DNA from: Echinimonas agarilytica
Lineage (GTDB): Bacteria > Pseudomonadota > Gammaproteobacteria > Enterobacterales > Neiellaceae
Direction: 5' to 3'
NCBI RefSeq assembly: GCF_023703465.1
Contig: NZ_JAMQGP010000002.1
Location: forward strand, 659,860 to 723,859
DNA: 64,000 nucleotides
Shown here: positions 42,284 through 51,982 of the stretch, in pieces
Layout of the letters: each line of letters starts with the position of its first letter
Position numbering within the stretch: the first letter of the stretch is position 1
Program-made: the position numbers and the translations under genes
The notes under the pieces: model-generated
Database searches by the model: none
Told to the model about the DNA's origin: nothing
The model's input: only the letters and a program-made list of their open reading frames with translations

Positions 42284-44299
42284 GTGACGAAAGCGTTTGA
42301 GTTATGCTCAAATTACAAACCTGCAGGAGATCAGCCTCAAGCCATTGAAAAAATTATCGACGGCTTGGAATCAGGGCTAGCACATCAAACACTATTAGGT
42401 GTCACAGGTTCAGGTAAGACATTTACAATGGCCAATGTGATTGCCCAAACAGATCGGCCTGCTATTATTCTTGCGCATAACAAAACCCTCGCGGCGCAGC
42501 TATATGGGGAAATGAAAGAATTTTTTCCAAATAATGCAGTTGAATATTTTGTATCGTACTACGACTACTATCAGCCAGAAGCCTATGTGCCATCCACGGA
42601 CACTTTTATCGACAAAGATGCATCTATTAATGAGCATATTGAACAAATGCGTCTGTCGGCCACTAAGGCCCTGTTAGAACGAAAAGATGTGGTGCTCGTT
42701 GCTTCAGTGTCAGCCATTTACGGTTTGGGCGACCCTGACGCTTATTTGAAGATGATGCTACACCTTCGAAAAGGTGACATGTTAGAACAGCGCGCTGTAC
42801 TGCGACGGCTGGCAGAGCTGCAATACACTCGGAATGATGTGGACTTCCAACGGGGTTGCTATCGTGTTCGAGGTGAAGTCATAGATATCTTCCCAGCGGA
42901 ATCCGATACCTTTGCCATTCGAGTAGAGATGTTTGACGATGAAGTGGAGCGTTTGAGTGAATTCGATCCGCTAACCGGAAGCATTGAGCGCGAACTAGCG
43001 CGGTATACCGTGTATCCAAAATCTCATTACGTCACTCCGCGCGAGCGTATTTTAGAAGCCATTCATGACATTAAAGATGAGCTTCGAGAGCACAAAGAAT
43101 ACTTACTCAAAAACAATAAATTAGTGGAAGAGCAGCGTTTAAGCCAACGCACACAATACGACATTGAAATGATGCAAGAGCTTGGGTATTGCTCTGGAAT
43201 CGAAAATTACTCCCGCTATTTATCCGGCCGTGCACCGGGCGAGCCACCCCCAACATTGATGGACTACTTGCCCGACAATTCATTACTCATCATTGACGAA
43301 TCTCATGTGACCGTGTCGCAAGTGGGCGCCATGTATAAAGGCGATAGAGCGCGCAAAGAAAACCTTGTGACCTATGGGTTTAGAATGCCATCGGCGTTGG
43401 ACAATAGGCCGCTAAAGTTTGAAGAATTTGAAAGCATTGCGCCTCAAACCATCTATGTGTCAGCCACCCCTGGTCAGTATGAACTTGATAAGTCCGATGG
43501 TGAAGTAATTGAACAAGTTGTACGTCCTACGGGTCTGCTCGATCCTGAAATTGAAATTCGACCGGTGGGCACCCAAGTTGATGACTTGATGTCAGAAGCC
43601 AACAAGTGTATTGCGCGAGGCGAACGAGTCCTGGTCACAACACTCACAAAGCGCATGGCGGAAGATCTAGCCGACTATCTGAGCGAACACAATATTAAAG
43701 TGCGTTATTTACACTCAGATATTGATGCTGTTGAACGAATGGAGATCATTCGAGATTTGCGCTTGGGGGAATTTGATGTACTGGTTGGGATTAACTTATT
43801 ACGGGAAGGATTAGATATGCCTGAAGTGGCGCTTGTAGCCATTTTGGATGCTGATAAAGAAGGCTTTTTACGCTCCACGCGCTCGTTAATACAAACCATT
43901 GGTCGTGCTGCTCGTAATATTGAAGGGCGAGCGATTTTGTACGCTGACCGTATTACCAAAAGTATGCGTTTCGCCATTGATGAAACCGAACGCCGCCGTG
44001 CCAAGCAAATTGAACATAACGAAGCCAATGGCATCGTCCCTCAGGCGCTCACCAAGAGTGTGACGGATATTATGGATATTGGGCAGCCATATCAGAAAAA
44101 TAAAGGGCGTAAACAACTCAAAGCAGCTGAAGGCGGAGCCAATTATGATGCATTGATGGCGCCGGAAGACATTATTGTTGAAATCAGCAAGCTTGAGGCT
44201 CAGATGTTTGTGCATGCCAAAGAACTTGAATTTGAGAAGGCGGCTTCAGTGCGCGACCAAATTCAACAACTACAACAAAAAATGATCGCCAGCTCATAA
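42284..44299 (+). CDS. uvrB: Excinuclease ABC subunit B
   Basis: DNA-damage recognition helicase of nucleotide-excision repair, working with UvrA and UvrC. The product is 671 residues. The Walker A is [15 protein letters not shown], the beta-hairpin is [15 protein letters not shown], Walker B is [12 protein letters not shown], and the helicase motif VI is QTIGRAARN. The C-terminal UVR domain (about 630-668, with [22 protein letters not shown]) is present. The start is a GTG with CCGGAG upstream. No LexA box (CTG-N10-CAG) was found in the short spacer, so SOS control, if any, must act from farther upstream. Confidence 0.95.
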   Translation: MTKAFELCSNYKPAGDQPQAIEKIIDGLESGLAHQTLLGVTGSGKTFTMANVIAQTDRPAIILAHNKTLAAQLYGEMKEFFPNNAVEYFVSYYDYYQPEAYVPSTDTFIDKDASINEHIEQMRLSATKALLERKDVVLVASVSAIYGLGDPDAYLKMMLHLRKGDMLEQRAVLRRLAELQYTRNDVDFQRGCYRVRGEVIDIFPAESDTFAIRVEMFDDEVERLSEFDPLTGSIERELARYTVYPKSHYVTPRERILEAIHDIKDELREHKEYLLKNNKLVEEQRLSQRTQYDIEMMQELGYCSGIENYSRYLSGRAPGEPPPTLMDYLPDNSLLIIDESHVTVSQVGAMYKGDRARKENLVTYGFRMPSALDNRPLKFEEFESIAPQTIYVSATPGQYELDKSDGEVIEQVVRPTGLLDPEIEIRPVGTQVDDLMSEANKCIARGERVLVTTLTKRMAEDLADYLSEHNIKVRYLHSDIDAVERMEIIRDLRLGEFDVLVGINLLREGLDMPEVALVAILDADKEGFLRSTRSLIQTIGRAARNIEGRAILYADRITKSMRFAIDETERRRAKQIEHNEANGIVPQALTKSVTDIMDIGQPYQKNKGRKQLKAAEGGANYDALMAPEDIIVEISKLEAQMFVHAKELEFEKAASVRDQIQQLQQKMIASS

Positions 44300-44417
44300 C
44301 TCGCTTTCAATCGACAAATGCGATCGTCTAAACGAATGGTGTTAGACTAGGTCGCGTTTTTAGGTTTAACGGCAAAAACGCTGCTATTTTTTATTCTGAT
44401 TTTCGCAAAAGGTTTTC

Positions 44418-45272
44418 ATGAAAGTACCTAAACGTCTTCAACCGCTGGTCGATGATGGATTGATCGATGAGGTTTTAAGTCGCCTAATGAGCGGCAAAGA
44501 AGCTGATATTTTCATTGTCCGAAGCCGTGGCGAAATCCGTTGTGCGAAAGTCTATAAAGATGCAATGCAGCGTAGCTTTAAAAAAGCAGCGCAGTACCAA
44601 GAAGGGCGCAAAGTTCGAAATGGTCGCCGAGCGCGCGCCATGGAAAAACGTTCGTCATTTGGTCGCAAACAACAAGAAGAGATTTGGCAAAACGCCGAAG
44701 TCGATGCGTTAACACGGTTATCCAAAGCGGGTGTGCGAGTGCCCGATACTTATGTCTGCATCGACGGTGTGCTGCTAATGGAGTTGGTCACCGATGATGA
44801 AGGTGATGTTGCTCCGCGCCTGAATGACGTGACGATGTCAGAAGAGCAGGCTTTAGAAGATCACGAAGTGATGATGCACTATATCGTGCTGATGCTTTGC
44901 GAAGGTATTGTGCATGGTGACTTGTCTGAGTTTAACGTCTTGTTGGACGAGTATGGACCGGTGATTATCGATTTGCCGCAAGCCGTCGATGCCGCTGCCA
45001 ATAATAATGCGCAAGCGATGTTTGCCCGTGATGTAAATAACATGACCCGGTACTATTCTGAGTTTGCACCGCAGTTGTCTCAAACGCGCTATGCCGACGA
45101 AATTTGGTCGCTGTTCGAGGCGGGGGAACTCACTTCCGAAACAGAATTAACAGGGGTGTTCGAAGACAGCAATGAAGCGGCTGATGTCGACTCTGTGATT
45201 GAAGAAATTAAAGCGGCGTTCGCAGAAGAGCAAGATCGTTTGGAGCGCATTCGAACAGCAGCCGAAGATTAG
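44418..45272 (+). CDS. RIO-type serine/threonine protein kinase
   Basis: Atypical kinase of the RIO1/PA4780 class, 284 residues. The ATP-loop region is SGKEADIFIVRSRGEIRCAKVYK, the catalytic loop is IVHGDLSEFNVLLD, and the metal-binding segment is VIIDLPQAVDAA. The C-terminal 60 residues are acidic. Bacterial members phosphorylate themselves and are linked in Pseudomonas to other envelope or translation proteins, but no target is known here. It follows uvrB by 118 bases on the same strand. No signal peptide. Confidence 0.85.
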   Translation: MKVPKRLQPLVDDGLIDEVLSRLMSGKEADIFIVRSRGEIRCAKVYKDAMQRSFKKAAQYQEGRKVRNGRRARAMEKRSSFGRKQQEEIWQNAEVDALTRLSKAGVRVPDTYVCIDGVLLMELVTDDEGDVAPRLNDVTMSEEQALEDHEVMMHYIVLMLCEGIVHGDLSEFNVLLDEYGPVIIDLPQAVDAAANNNAQAMFARDVNNMTRYYSEFAPQLSQTRYADEIWSLFEAGELTSETELTGVFEDSNEAADVDSVIEEIKAAFAEEQDRLERIRTAAED

Positions 45273-45344
45273 CATAAATGCGGTTGGTCATGCTCCGGCG
45301 CTGAATGCGCACCCGCGATACTTCGCAGGTGCTTCTATTGTTGG

Positions 45345-45872
45345 CTACACTTGCCCCGTTTCAATTAACGAGCGAAGTTTGAATAACCCAAGCTGGAACG
45401 ACGGTCCCACCATGTTATCCATCATCAATGCCAAATACCCGCCAAAGATAGGTGTTTGTACAGCGCCAGTCATGGTCCAAGTCACTTCTGTTTCCTCGTT
45501 TGAAATTGCACGGTAAGTCAAAAAGCCTTTTGCTTGATCTTGCTTTCCGTTAAACCAAACGTCGTAGTCAATACCTTTATTGGGCTGTACTTGAGTAAAC
45601 AGCAGCTCACCATCACCGCCCTCACCACGCCAAGCTTGGCTAGCACCCACGCCTCGCGTGATCGGCCCCAACTCAATTTTTACCGTGGGATCTGCGTCTT
45701 GCCATGGTTGCCATTGCTGCCAAAGCTCTAAGTCTTCCGAATAGGCATGCACCGACGCAACATCAGCATTAATAATGATGCTTCGGCTGACCTCGTATTC
45801 TTTTGGCAGCATAAAGCCCACAATTAATACGATGACCCACAAGACCAACACACTTTTTAAGATAATTTTCAC
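45345..45872 (-). CDS. SRPBCC (polyketide-cyclase/dehydrase-like) membrane-anchored protein
   Basis: A START/SRPBCC-fold protein of about 175 residues with one N-terminal membrane helix (MKIILKSVLVLWVIVLIVGFML). The ligand-pocket domain has IIINADVASVHAY, LELWQQWQPW and VGASQAWRG, typical of polyketide_cyc2 members. I chose a GTG at 45872 with GGACGAG ahead; in-frame ATGs further upstream (45938, 45905) would add an odd soluble N-terminus. Function unknown; members bind small hydrophobic molecules. Convergent with the RIO kinase gene. Confidence 0.65.
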   Translation of the reverse strand: MKIILKSVLVLWVIVLIVGFMLPKEYEVSRSIIINADVASVHAYSEDLELWQQWQPWQDADPTVKIELGPITRGVGASQAWRGEGGDGELLFTQVQPNKGIDYDVWFNGKQDQAKGFLTYRAISNEETEVTWTMTGAVQTPIFGGYLALMMDNMVGPSFQLGLFKLRSLIETGQV

Positions 45873-45950
45873 GAAACTCGTCCATACATCATGATGTACC
45901 GCCATGGTAATGAATTCGGTTGCAATGACAAGCGTCATGCGCGTTAGAAT

Positions 45951-46955
45951 TTAACCTGCGGTGGCAAGACCGCAGCGTTTAAATAACTTTTGCCACTCGA
46001 TTGCATGAGATTTAGTGAGCGCTGTAACGCTCGGTTTGGGCGTTAACAACGTTAAGCGTTGCTGCAATGTCTCGGGCCATGTTTGCGATAAGCGATTGAG
46101 TAGGGGCGCGATCCGGCGGTGACCTGCATTGAGTTGCGCAATATAAGGCTGCACTTGGCTCACGTAATATTGCCTAAAGAATGTCTGAGCTTGGCGCGCA
46201 TCTGCAGAAGGCTTGCCTAAATGACATGAAATCGCTTCGCTATGACTGAGTACAGTAGTTGCAGCTTGTAATGCTCCCTGTGCTTCTCGAAGTCCAAACC
46301 AGAGTTGTGGCAAATATGTATTGGTGTGCAATGACTGCAAGTGTTGCTCAAGATCACTCAGCAGCGTTAATGTAAGCGGCAAGTTGCCATCTTGATAGGC
46401 GTTGAACAACGCGCTCAAATGTTGGAGTGACTTTTCCAATTCGACCAAGCCCGCATTATCGGTAATAGGCTGCTCTTGTACACCAAACAAAGCCACTAAG
46501 CTTGGATCCGACACCCACATGTGTTGCCAAACGGCTTTGATTTGTTGAGTTTTTATGGGGATTAAATCGAGCAAAATATCGCGGCTGGACTGCGATTCCG
46601 TTGTGGCTACGCAGTGCTGTAGCGCCATGAGAATTTCAACTTCATATCGGAGCCGAATGGAGGGTTGTTGCACTCGTCCTAGTGAGCTGTTTCGTTGTGC
46701 GAGCAGATGCTGAAAGTCACAATCTTTGAGCTGCCACCAATCTGTAATGTCCAATTGCTGCGCTTGCATTGCTGCGGCTGTTGAATTGCGCGATATCGGC
46801 GGTAAAACCTGTAGTAGTGGCGGGTTCAAGTGAACGTGAGATTGAGTCACATTTGCTAAGCGTTGCGGATAATCTGCAAGAACTGAATCTGCAGCAAACC
46901 GCTCACAAGCAAGCAATGAAAGTAATAGAGCAACCGTTCCAGCGACCCTAAACAT
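45951..46955 (-). CDS. DUF3080 family lipoprotein
   Basis: A 334-residue protein with a lipoprotein signal (MFRVAGTVALLLSLLACER) followed by a helical domain rich in Q, L and W. DUF3080 features include LADYPQRLANV, LPPISRN, DITDWWQLKDCDFQHLLAQRNSSLGRVQQPSIRL and the late LWFGLREAQGALQAA. The start overlaps the stop of the norM-like gene as TAATG, indicating translational coupling; an ATG nine bases earlier is also possible. Function unknown. Its pairing with a MATE transporter may be functional or only positional. Confidence 0.7.
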   Translation of the reverse strand: MFRVAGTVALLLSLLACERFAADSVLADYPQRLANVTQSHVHLNPPLLQVLPPISRNSTAAAMQAQQLDITDWWQLKDCDFQHLLAQRNSSLGRVQQPSIRLRYEVEILMALQHCVATTESQSSRDILLDLIPIKTQQIKAVWQHMWVSDPSLVALFGVQEQPITDNAGLVELEKSLQHLSALFNAYQDGNLPLTLTLLSDLEQHLQSLHTNTYLPQLWFGLREAQGALQAATTVLSHSEAISCHLGKPSADARQAQTFFRQYYVSQVQPYIAQLNAGHRRIAPLLNRLSQTWPETLQQRLTLLTPKPSVTALTKSHAIEWQKLFKRCGLATAG

Positions 46956-48319
46956 TAGACCCATAACCCATCGTGTTTCAGCTTTATCTTCCAGCGATAA
47001 AGCCGCAGCGACAACATAATCGCGGCAGCAGTTAAACCGACAATAAACCCAATCCAAAAGCCTTGCGGGCCCATGGGCGCTGTAATCCAATCTGTTAGGC
47101 CCAATATAAGACCGACCGGAAAACCCATCATCCAATAGGAAACAAGCGTAATAATAAAGATTCCACTGGAATCTTGGAAGGCTCGAAGCGCACTCACTCC
47201 AATGACCTGAACCGTGTCTGAAAATTGGTAGAGCGTGGCAATCATGAGAAGTGTACTTGCCAACGCAACAACTTCGGGATTGTTGCTATAAATACTCGCA
47301 ATAGACTCTCTGAGCAACAAGGTGAATAAGGCGGTGATGCACGCTAAGATCAACCCTATGGTGAGGCCTGTCTTGTAAGAAAAGAAACAGCCTTTTCCGT
47401 CTTTTTGCCCGAGCCGATATCCCATACGAATAGAGATCGCCATACCCAACGACATCGGCAGCATAAAGATTATGGAACTAAAGTTTAACGCCACTTGATG
47501 TCCGGCAACCACCACGGCCCCCAAGGGGGCAAGTAATACGGCAACCACCGAAAAGATGCTCACTTCAAAAAAGAACGCCAGCGCCATAGGGAAACCTAAT
47601 CGGAATAGTGTCCACATGGCTTTGAAATTTGGCCATTCGAGCTTTTTCAGTAAGTTGAATGGCCTAAAGAATGGGTGAACCCGAACGCAAATAAACATAC
47701 CAATGCCCATCAGCCACATCGATATCGCGGTTGCTACGCCACACCCTGCGCCGCCCATCGCTGGGGCCCCGAGCTCTCCATAAATAAAGATATAGTTGAG
47801 TGGAATATTAACCGCTAAGCCGAGAAAACCAATCCACATGCTGGGTTTGGTAAACGATAACCCTTCGGAAGTATTGCGCAGTACTAAATACACTGCAAAA
47901 CCCGGAGCGCCCCAAATCACGGCTTCAAGGTATTCAATCACCAAACGATTGAGTTCGGGTTCTACCGTCATTGAATTCAAGATCAGTGGCGCGAATTGAA
48001 TCAATAGCATTGAACCGATAGAGCAAACCAGCGCAAGCCACCATGCTTGATGCATTTCAGAACGGACCCGGTCTGGTGTATTCGCGCCGATATGATGTGA
48101 GATGATAGGCGGCAACGCCATTAGTATTCCCATCACGAGCAACAGCGCAGGAAACCAAATACTGTTGGCAACGGCCACAGCCGCTAAATCGGTTGCGCTG
48201 ACTTGGCCAGCCATGACAGCGTCAATGAACCCCATCAAAGTTGAGGAAACTTGGGCTGCGACAATCGGTGCAGATAATCTCAGCAGGTGAGTAATTTCGT
48301 TGCGTTTAGAGTAAGGCAT
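46955..48319 (-). CDS. norM: NorM-type MATE multidrug efflux transporter
   Basis: Sodium- or proton-driven antiporter of 454 residues with 12 membrane segments, matching NorM of Vibrio along its length. Shared blocks are MGFIDAVMAGQVSATDLAAVAVANSIW, SFTKPSMWIGFLGLAVNIPLNYIFIYG, GGAGCGVATAIS, FFEVSIFSVVAVLLAPLGAVVVAGHQVALNFSS and MGPQGFWIGFIVGLTAAA. I use the ATG at 48319; a TTG at 48346 would add nine residues. It is divergent from ribE and its stop overlaps the DUF3080 gene start. The exact substrates cannot be inferred. Confidence 0.87.
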   Translation of the reverse strand: MPYSKRNEITHLLRLSAPIVAAQVSSTLMGFIDAVMAGQVSATDLAAVAVANSIWFPALLLVMGILMALPPIISHHIGANTPDRVRSEMHQAWWLALVCSIGSMLLIQFAPLILNSMTVEPELNRLVIEYLEAVIWGAPGFAVYLVLRNTSEGLSFTKPSMWIGFLGLAVNIPLNYIFIYGELGAPAMGGAGCGVATAISMWLMGIGMFICVRVHPFFRPFNLLKKLEWPNFKAMWTLFRLGFPMALAFFFEVSIFSVVAVLLAPLGAVVVAGHQVALNFSSIIFMLPMSLGMAISIRMGYRLGQKDGKGCFFSYKTGLTIGLILACITALFTLLLRESIASIYSNNPEVVALASTLLMIATLYQFSDTVQVIGVSALRAFQDSSGIFIITLVSYWMMGFPVGLILGLTDWITAPMGPQGFWIGFIVGLTAAAIMLSLRLYRWKIKLKHDGLWV

Positions 48320-48402
48320 TAGTAAAAGGCACGCGTTAGGCTTCAAGAAAGCATGAGGCTCTATGGTATGCTAGCAGACTCATATTACCTATCGAGATTT
48401 GT

Positions 48403-49023
48403 ATGTTTACAGGTATTGTTCAAGGTCAAGGGCGTATTCGTTCAGTGACCGATCAGCGCGGTATTCGCACACTTGTGATTGATATGCCGAGTGCAGATTT
48501 TTTAGTGGGTCTGGAAACAGGCGCTAGCATCGCCGTGAATGGAACGTGCTTAACCGTGGTTGATTTTGCCGACAGCTGGGCCCAGTTTGATGTGATTGAA
48601 GAGTCACTTCGTTTGACCAACTTAAGCGAGTTGCAGGTAGATAGCGCAGTGAACATTGAGCGCGCAGCCCGTTTTGGTGATGAGATTGGTGGGCATTTGC
48701 TATCGGGGCATATTCACTGCCAAGCACAAATTACTGAACGTATTGAAAACGATGGCAACCTCGATGTCTTTCTACAAGTGCCAGCATCACATGCCAACTA
48801 TGTGTTGAGCAAGGGCTATATTGCGATTGACGGTATTAGCTTGACCATTGGGGAGCAAGTCGTTGATGGACGCTTTAGCGTTCATTTGATTCCCGAAACG
48901 CGGCGCATGACTAACTTAAATAGCAGAACCGTGGGTGATCACGTCAACATCGAGATAGATAGTCAAACTCAAGCGGTTGTTGATACCGTTGAGCGCGTGC
49001 TTCGCGAGCGACATTCGGCCTAG
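48403..49023 (+). CDS. ribE: Riboflavin synthase, alpha subunit
   Basis: Converts two 6,7-dimethyl-8-ribityllumazine to riboflavin and a pyrimidinedione. The product is 206 residues with two lumazine-binding repeats. The first starts with MFTGIVQGQGRI and has SIAVNGTCLTVVDF; the second has GHIHCQAQITER and GYIAIDGISLTIGE. The MFTGI N-terminus is diagnostic. It stands alone here and shows no visible FMN riboswitch in its short upstream region. Divergent from the norM-like gene. Confidence 0.95.
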   Translation: MFTGIVQGQGRIRSVTDQRGIRTLVIDMPSADFLVGLETGASIAVNGTCLTVVDFADSWAQFDVIEESLRLTNLSELQVDSAVNIERAARFGDEIGGHLLSGHIHCQAQITERIENDGNLDVFLQVPASHANYVLSKGYIAIDGISLTIGEQVVDGRFSVHLIPETRRMTNLNSRTVGDHVNIEIDSQTQAVVDTVERVLRERHSA

Positions 49024-49059
49024 CGGTTCGCCGAGTTGAGTCGAATACTATGAACTGGC

Positions 49060-49260
49060 TTAATAGATTTGCTCATCATCTGAGTCTACCGTCAGGCGAG
49101 ACACTTGGTGAATGGGATCAAACATCAGCCGTACCCGAAAACTACAACAACAGTTAGGGCAATCATCGTAAAAGTCTTGGCTGCCTGCTGAATCGTCAAT
49201 CGGCAAGTGATACGTGTAATCGCAATGTGGACAGCAGATCTTTTTTTCGGGAAGTGGCAT
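49060..49260 (-). CDS. CPXCG-motif cysteine-rich small protein
   Basis: A 66-residue soluble protein. It has two cysteine pairs (CCPHCDY near residues 9-12 and DCPNCCCSF near 34-39), fitting the small CPXCG protein family, probably binding zinc. The C-terminal half has FRVRLMFDPIHQVSRL. Function unknown. It lies alone between ribE and the SDR gene. Confidence 0.7.
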   Translation of the reverse strand: MPLPEKKICCPHCDYTYHLPIDDSAGSQDFYDDCPNCCCSFRVRLMFDPIHQVSRLTVDSDDEQIY

Positions 49261-49410
49261 GCAAACACCTGTGATAGAGCAGTCATCGGTGTTTTGATTT
49301 TAGTTCAAGCCACCTAAACGCTTTGATGTTCAGTCGCGAAAGGTGATCTACGTAAAAGCACTGCGGCACTGACTATTTAAAATTGTGAGCCAATTAAAAC
49401 ACGGTTTGTA

Positions 49411-50139
49411 CTAATTCAAGCTTGCTCCGCCGTCAACGGCTAGAACTTGGCCCGTGATGTAAGGAGCTGAAGCCAAAAATAAACAGGCTTGAGCAATATC
49501 TGATGGATCGCCTGAACGTTGCAACGGAATATGTTTGAGCCGCGTTTGTTGTTCATATTCACTGCTATTTTCTGGCCAAATAATAGCCCCAGGTGCCACT
49601 GCATTTACGCGTACGTGCGGTGCAAACTCTTTCGCCAAGCTCTGTGTCATGGTGACGTTGGCTGCTTTCGCCATGGAGTAAACCGTGTGCTGCTTGAGGG
49701 GGCGTTGGGCGTGAATGTCTGCCAAATTAATAATACTACCTTGTTGCGCCTGAAGCGCTGGAGCCAGTGCTTGCGACAGCATTAAAGGCGCATAGGCATT
49801 GCTGGCGAATAGGTCTTGCCACTGTTTGGAGTCAATAGTTCCCAACGGAGTAGGATAAAAACTAGAGGCGTTATTGATAAGAAGATCGAGACGCCGCCAA
49901 GGTTTTAAAGCCTGTTCCGCAAGCGATTTGATGTCGGTATCAATCGATAGGTCTGCTTGAATGACACATGCAGAGTGGTCGCGTTGTTGATTCAATTGCT
50001 GGCACAGCGCGTCCGCCTCAACGGTTGAATGGCGGCAATGCAATACCACACAATATCCTGCGTCATGGCATTGGCGAGCTATTTCTGCACCGATGCGGCG
50101 AGCCGCACCTGTAATTAAAGCAACCGGGTGCTCGCTCAA
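49411..50139 (-). CDS. Pteridine reductase-like short-chain dehydrogenase (FolM-like)
   Basis: NAD(P)H-dependent SDR of 242 residues. The cofactor motif is VALITGAARRIG, where the ARR variant is typical of pteridine reductases. LLINNAS and the catalytic serine region GSIINLADIHA are followed by the YSMAK motif (Tyr about 154, Lys about 158). The C-terminus is GQVLAVDGGASLN. Family members reduce dihydrobiopterin, dihydrofolate or dihydromonapterin. Its start overlaps the HAD gene's stop by four bases (ATGA), so the two are translationally coupled. Confidence 0.78.
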   Translation of the reverse strand: MSEHPVALITGAARRIGAEIARQCHDAGYCVVLHCRHSTVEADALCQQLNQQRDHSACVIQADLSIDTDIKSLAEQALKPWRRLDLLINNASSFYPTPLGTIDSKQWQDLFASNAYAPLMLSQALAPALQAQQGSIINLADIHAQRPLKQHTVYSMAKAANVTMTQSLAKEFAPHVRVNAVAPGAIIWPENSSEYEQQTRLKHIPLQRSGDPSDIAQACLFLASAPYITGQVLAVDGGASLN

Positions 50140-50795
50140 ACGCTAAACCCCAATTCAGTTAAATGAGTGTTAGTGAGCTCGTCTAATCGAGAAAGCTTTA
50201 GATCGGCGATACCATAGCCTGATTTGTTGAAAAATATTTCAGGCGGCACGGCCAAAGCTTTCATGCGTGCGGCTTTGGCAGAAATAAGACCGGTAATTGA
50301 GTCCTCAATTGCTAAACAGTCTAACGGCGAAACCCCTAATGCCTCGGCGCAATCCTGATAAACCTGCGGATGAGGTTTACCGTATTGCATTTTTTCTGCA
50401 CTGAGTACTGCATTGAATACAGACTCTAGTCCTAACCGTTGAATCACCGTGTGAGCCAACGGCAACGGAGAGCTGGTGGCAAGGCCAATGGGCACATTAA
50501 GCTGTTGAATGCGTTTAAGGCATTCAAACAAGCCGGGCATAGCCTGGCCTTGCTCCGCCACTAACTCACCTACGGCGTCGAGTATTTCTCGGCTTAGCTG
50601 CGCTACGGATGCATCACACGGGTAATGTTTAAACCAGTGCTCGACCACAAGGTCGATTCGAAGCCCCATTGTGCTCTCGGCCATTTCAAATGTCACCGGC
50701 ACACCATGACGATTAAATACATCGACTTCCGCTTGCTGCCAAAATGGTTCGGAGTCGATCAGAACTCCGTCCATATCGAAAATAATGGCTTTCAT
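50136..50795 (-). CDS. HAD-superfamily sugar phosphatase (HxpB/YniC-like)
   Basis: Phosphatase of 220 residues, beta-phosphoglucomutase-like branch. Motif I is IIFDMDGVLIDSEPF, motif II is LATSSPLPLA, motif III has YGKPHPQVY, and motif IV is CLAIEDSITGLISAK. The cap domain lies between motifs I and II. Length and motifs are those of the hexitol/2-deoxyglucose-6-phosphatase type. The in-frame region from 50852 overlaps ppnP and is not needed; ATG at 50795 fits. It forms a run with ppnP upstream and the SDR downstream. Confidence 0.82.
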   Translation of the reverse strand: MKAIIFDMDGVLIDSEPFWQQAEVDVFNRHGVPVTFEMAESTMGLRIDLVVEHWFKHYPCDASVAQLSREILDAVGELVAEQGQAMPGLFECLKRIQQLNVPIGLATSSPLPLAHTVIQRLGLESVFNAVLSAEKMQYGKPHPQVYQDCAEALGVSPLDCLAIEDSITGLISAKAARMKALAVPPEIFFNKSGYGIADLKLSRLDELTNTHLTELGFSV

Positions 50796-50823
50796 GCCGT
50801 TTTGCGCTCCGTTTGAGGTGGGC

Positions 50824-51135
50824 TTACAGGTATGAACAGCAGTAGTCTGCAATGCCTGTCACTTTGATGTCGAATGATGAGTTGGCATCAACATTGAAGC
50901 TTTCACCGCCCACAACCGTTTGCCAGTTCTCTTGTCCTGCAAGTTTTACTTCAACGTGACCGGCCAATATTTCCATTAATTCCGCAGCTTCTGTGGAAAA
51001 TGTGTAGTCGCCTTCAGCCATTAAGCCGAGTGTTTTGTGGGTACCATCAGCAAATTGCACTGTGCGGCTAGAGACTTTACCGTCGAAGTAAATGTTGGCT
51101 TTTTTGATGATTGATACGTTGTCAAATTGACTCAT
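50824..51135 (-). CDS. ppnP: Pyrimidine/purine nucleoside phosphorylase (PpnP)
   Basis: Small cupin-fold enzyme (formerly DUF1255) that phosphorolyses several nucleosides. The product is 103 residues. Signatures are VSIIKKANIYFDGKVSSRTVQF, LGLMAEGDYTFSTEA, MEILAGHVEVKL and the final IADYCCSYL. No signal peptide. It lies just ahead of the HAD phosphatase on the same strand (28-base gap). Confidence 0.9.
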   Translation of the reverse strand: MSQFDNVSIIKKANIYFDGKVSSRTVQFADGTHKTLGLMAEGDYTFSTEAAELMEILAGHVEVKLAGQENWQTVVGGESFNVDANSSFDIKVTGIADYCCSYL

Positions 51136-51288
51136 GTTTATTTCCTAAAGCGAATGGGCTTGAACATCTAGCGGTTCATAGCATTATGATTTGAATTTAT
51201 ACGGCAAGCTTATACCTCGAACGGCGCATAAAATCCAGTTTTCGCTATGTTTAAGGCGTCTTAAAATATTGAAGATAAGGTGTTTGTT

Positions 51289-51921
51289 TTAGTCAATCTC
51301 ACGCAAAGGTGTATGAGGTTTAGCGTAACTTAACCGAGATAAAGCGTTGGTGGTGTGGTAGCGATCTAAGCCTGATATAGCCACCGCTTCGGTTGCCTCA
51401 ATGTTAATGTTCCCATCTATCCCAATGGCCGCTTCAATAACCTGAGCTTCTATGATTTCACCAATGATAAACACACAACCGTTGAGTTTGATCGGGATGA
51501 TCTCACGAAGCTCTAAGCCCATTTTGATATGAGATTCTAGAACGTATGGAGCGGCTATATTGGCACTAAACTCGGGGGTTAATCCAACGGCACTAAATTC
51601 TGACTCGATGGGCTGATATCGCGCTGCGCATTGATGCGCTCTTTGATAGATAGCAGTGTTGACTTGATTAATGGTGTAGCTATTGTTTTGTTTGATATTG
51701 GACAGGGTGTCTCTATTCACCGAGTCGGGACGAGACACCAAAGTCACTAACGCAGGGTCACTGCCAATGTGCACAGCCGAACTGAACATGGCTAAATTAT
51801 GAATGCCGCCATTGCTAATTGAACCGACTAAGTTTGCACTTTTAAAGCCCGATAGGCTATTCATGAAGTTGGCCCTGAATCGCTGATCCATGTGCTGGAA
51901 CTGCTGAGTATTAAATTGCAT
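51289..51921 (-). CDS. Flavin reductase-like (FMN-binding) protein
   Basis: A 210-residue protein of the flavin-reductase-like split-barrel family. FMN-binding features are RFRANFMNSLSGFKSANLVGS at the start, NLAMFSSAVHIGSDPALVTLVSRP and RDTLSNIKQNNSYTINQVN. Members use FMN to reduce flavins or are uncharacterised. No partner monooxygenase is nearby, so the substrate is unknown. Single gene. Confidence 0.8.
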   Translation of the reverse strand: MQFNTQQFQHMDQRFRANFMNSLSGFKSANLVGSISNGGIHNLAMFSSAVHIGSDPALVTLVSRPDSVNRDTLSNIKQNNSYTINQVNTAIYQRAHQCAARYQPIESEFSAVGLTPEFSANIAAPYVLESHIKMGLELREIIPIKLNGCVFIIGEIIEAQVIEAAIGIDGNINIEATEAVAISGLDRYHTTNALSRLSYAKPHTPLREID

Positions 51922-51982
51922 GATGATTTCTCACTTCAATGTTCAGTGATCACTACGAGAATTTAAGAAAAGGCGATCAGTG

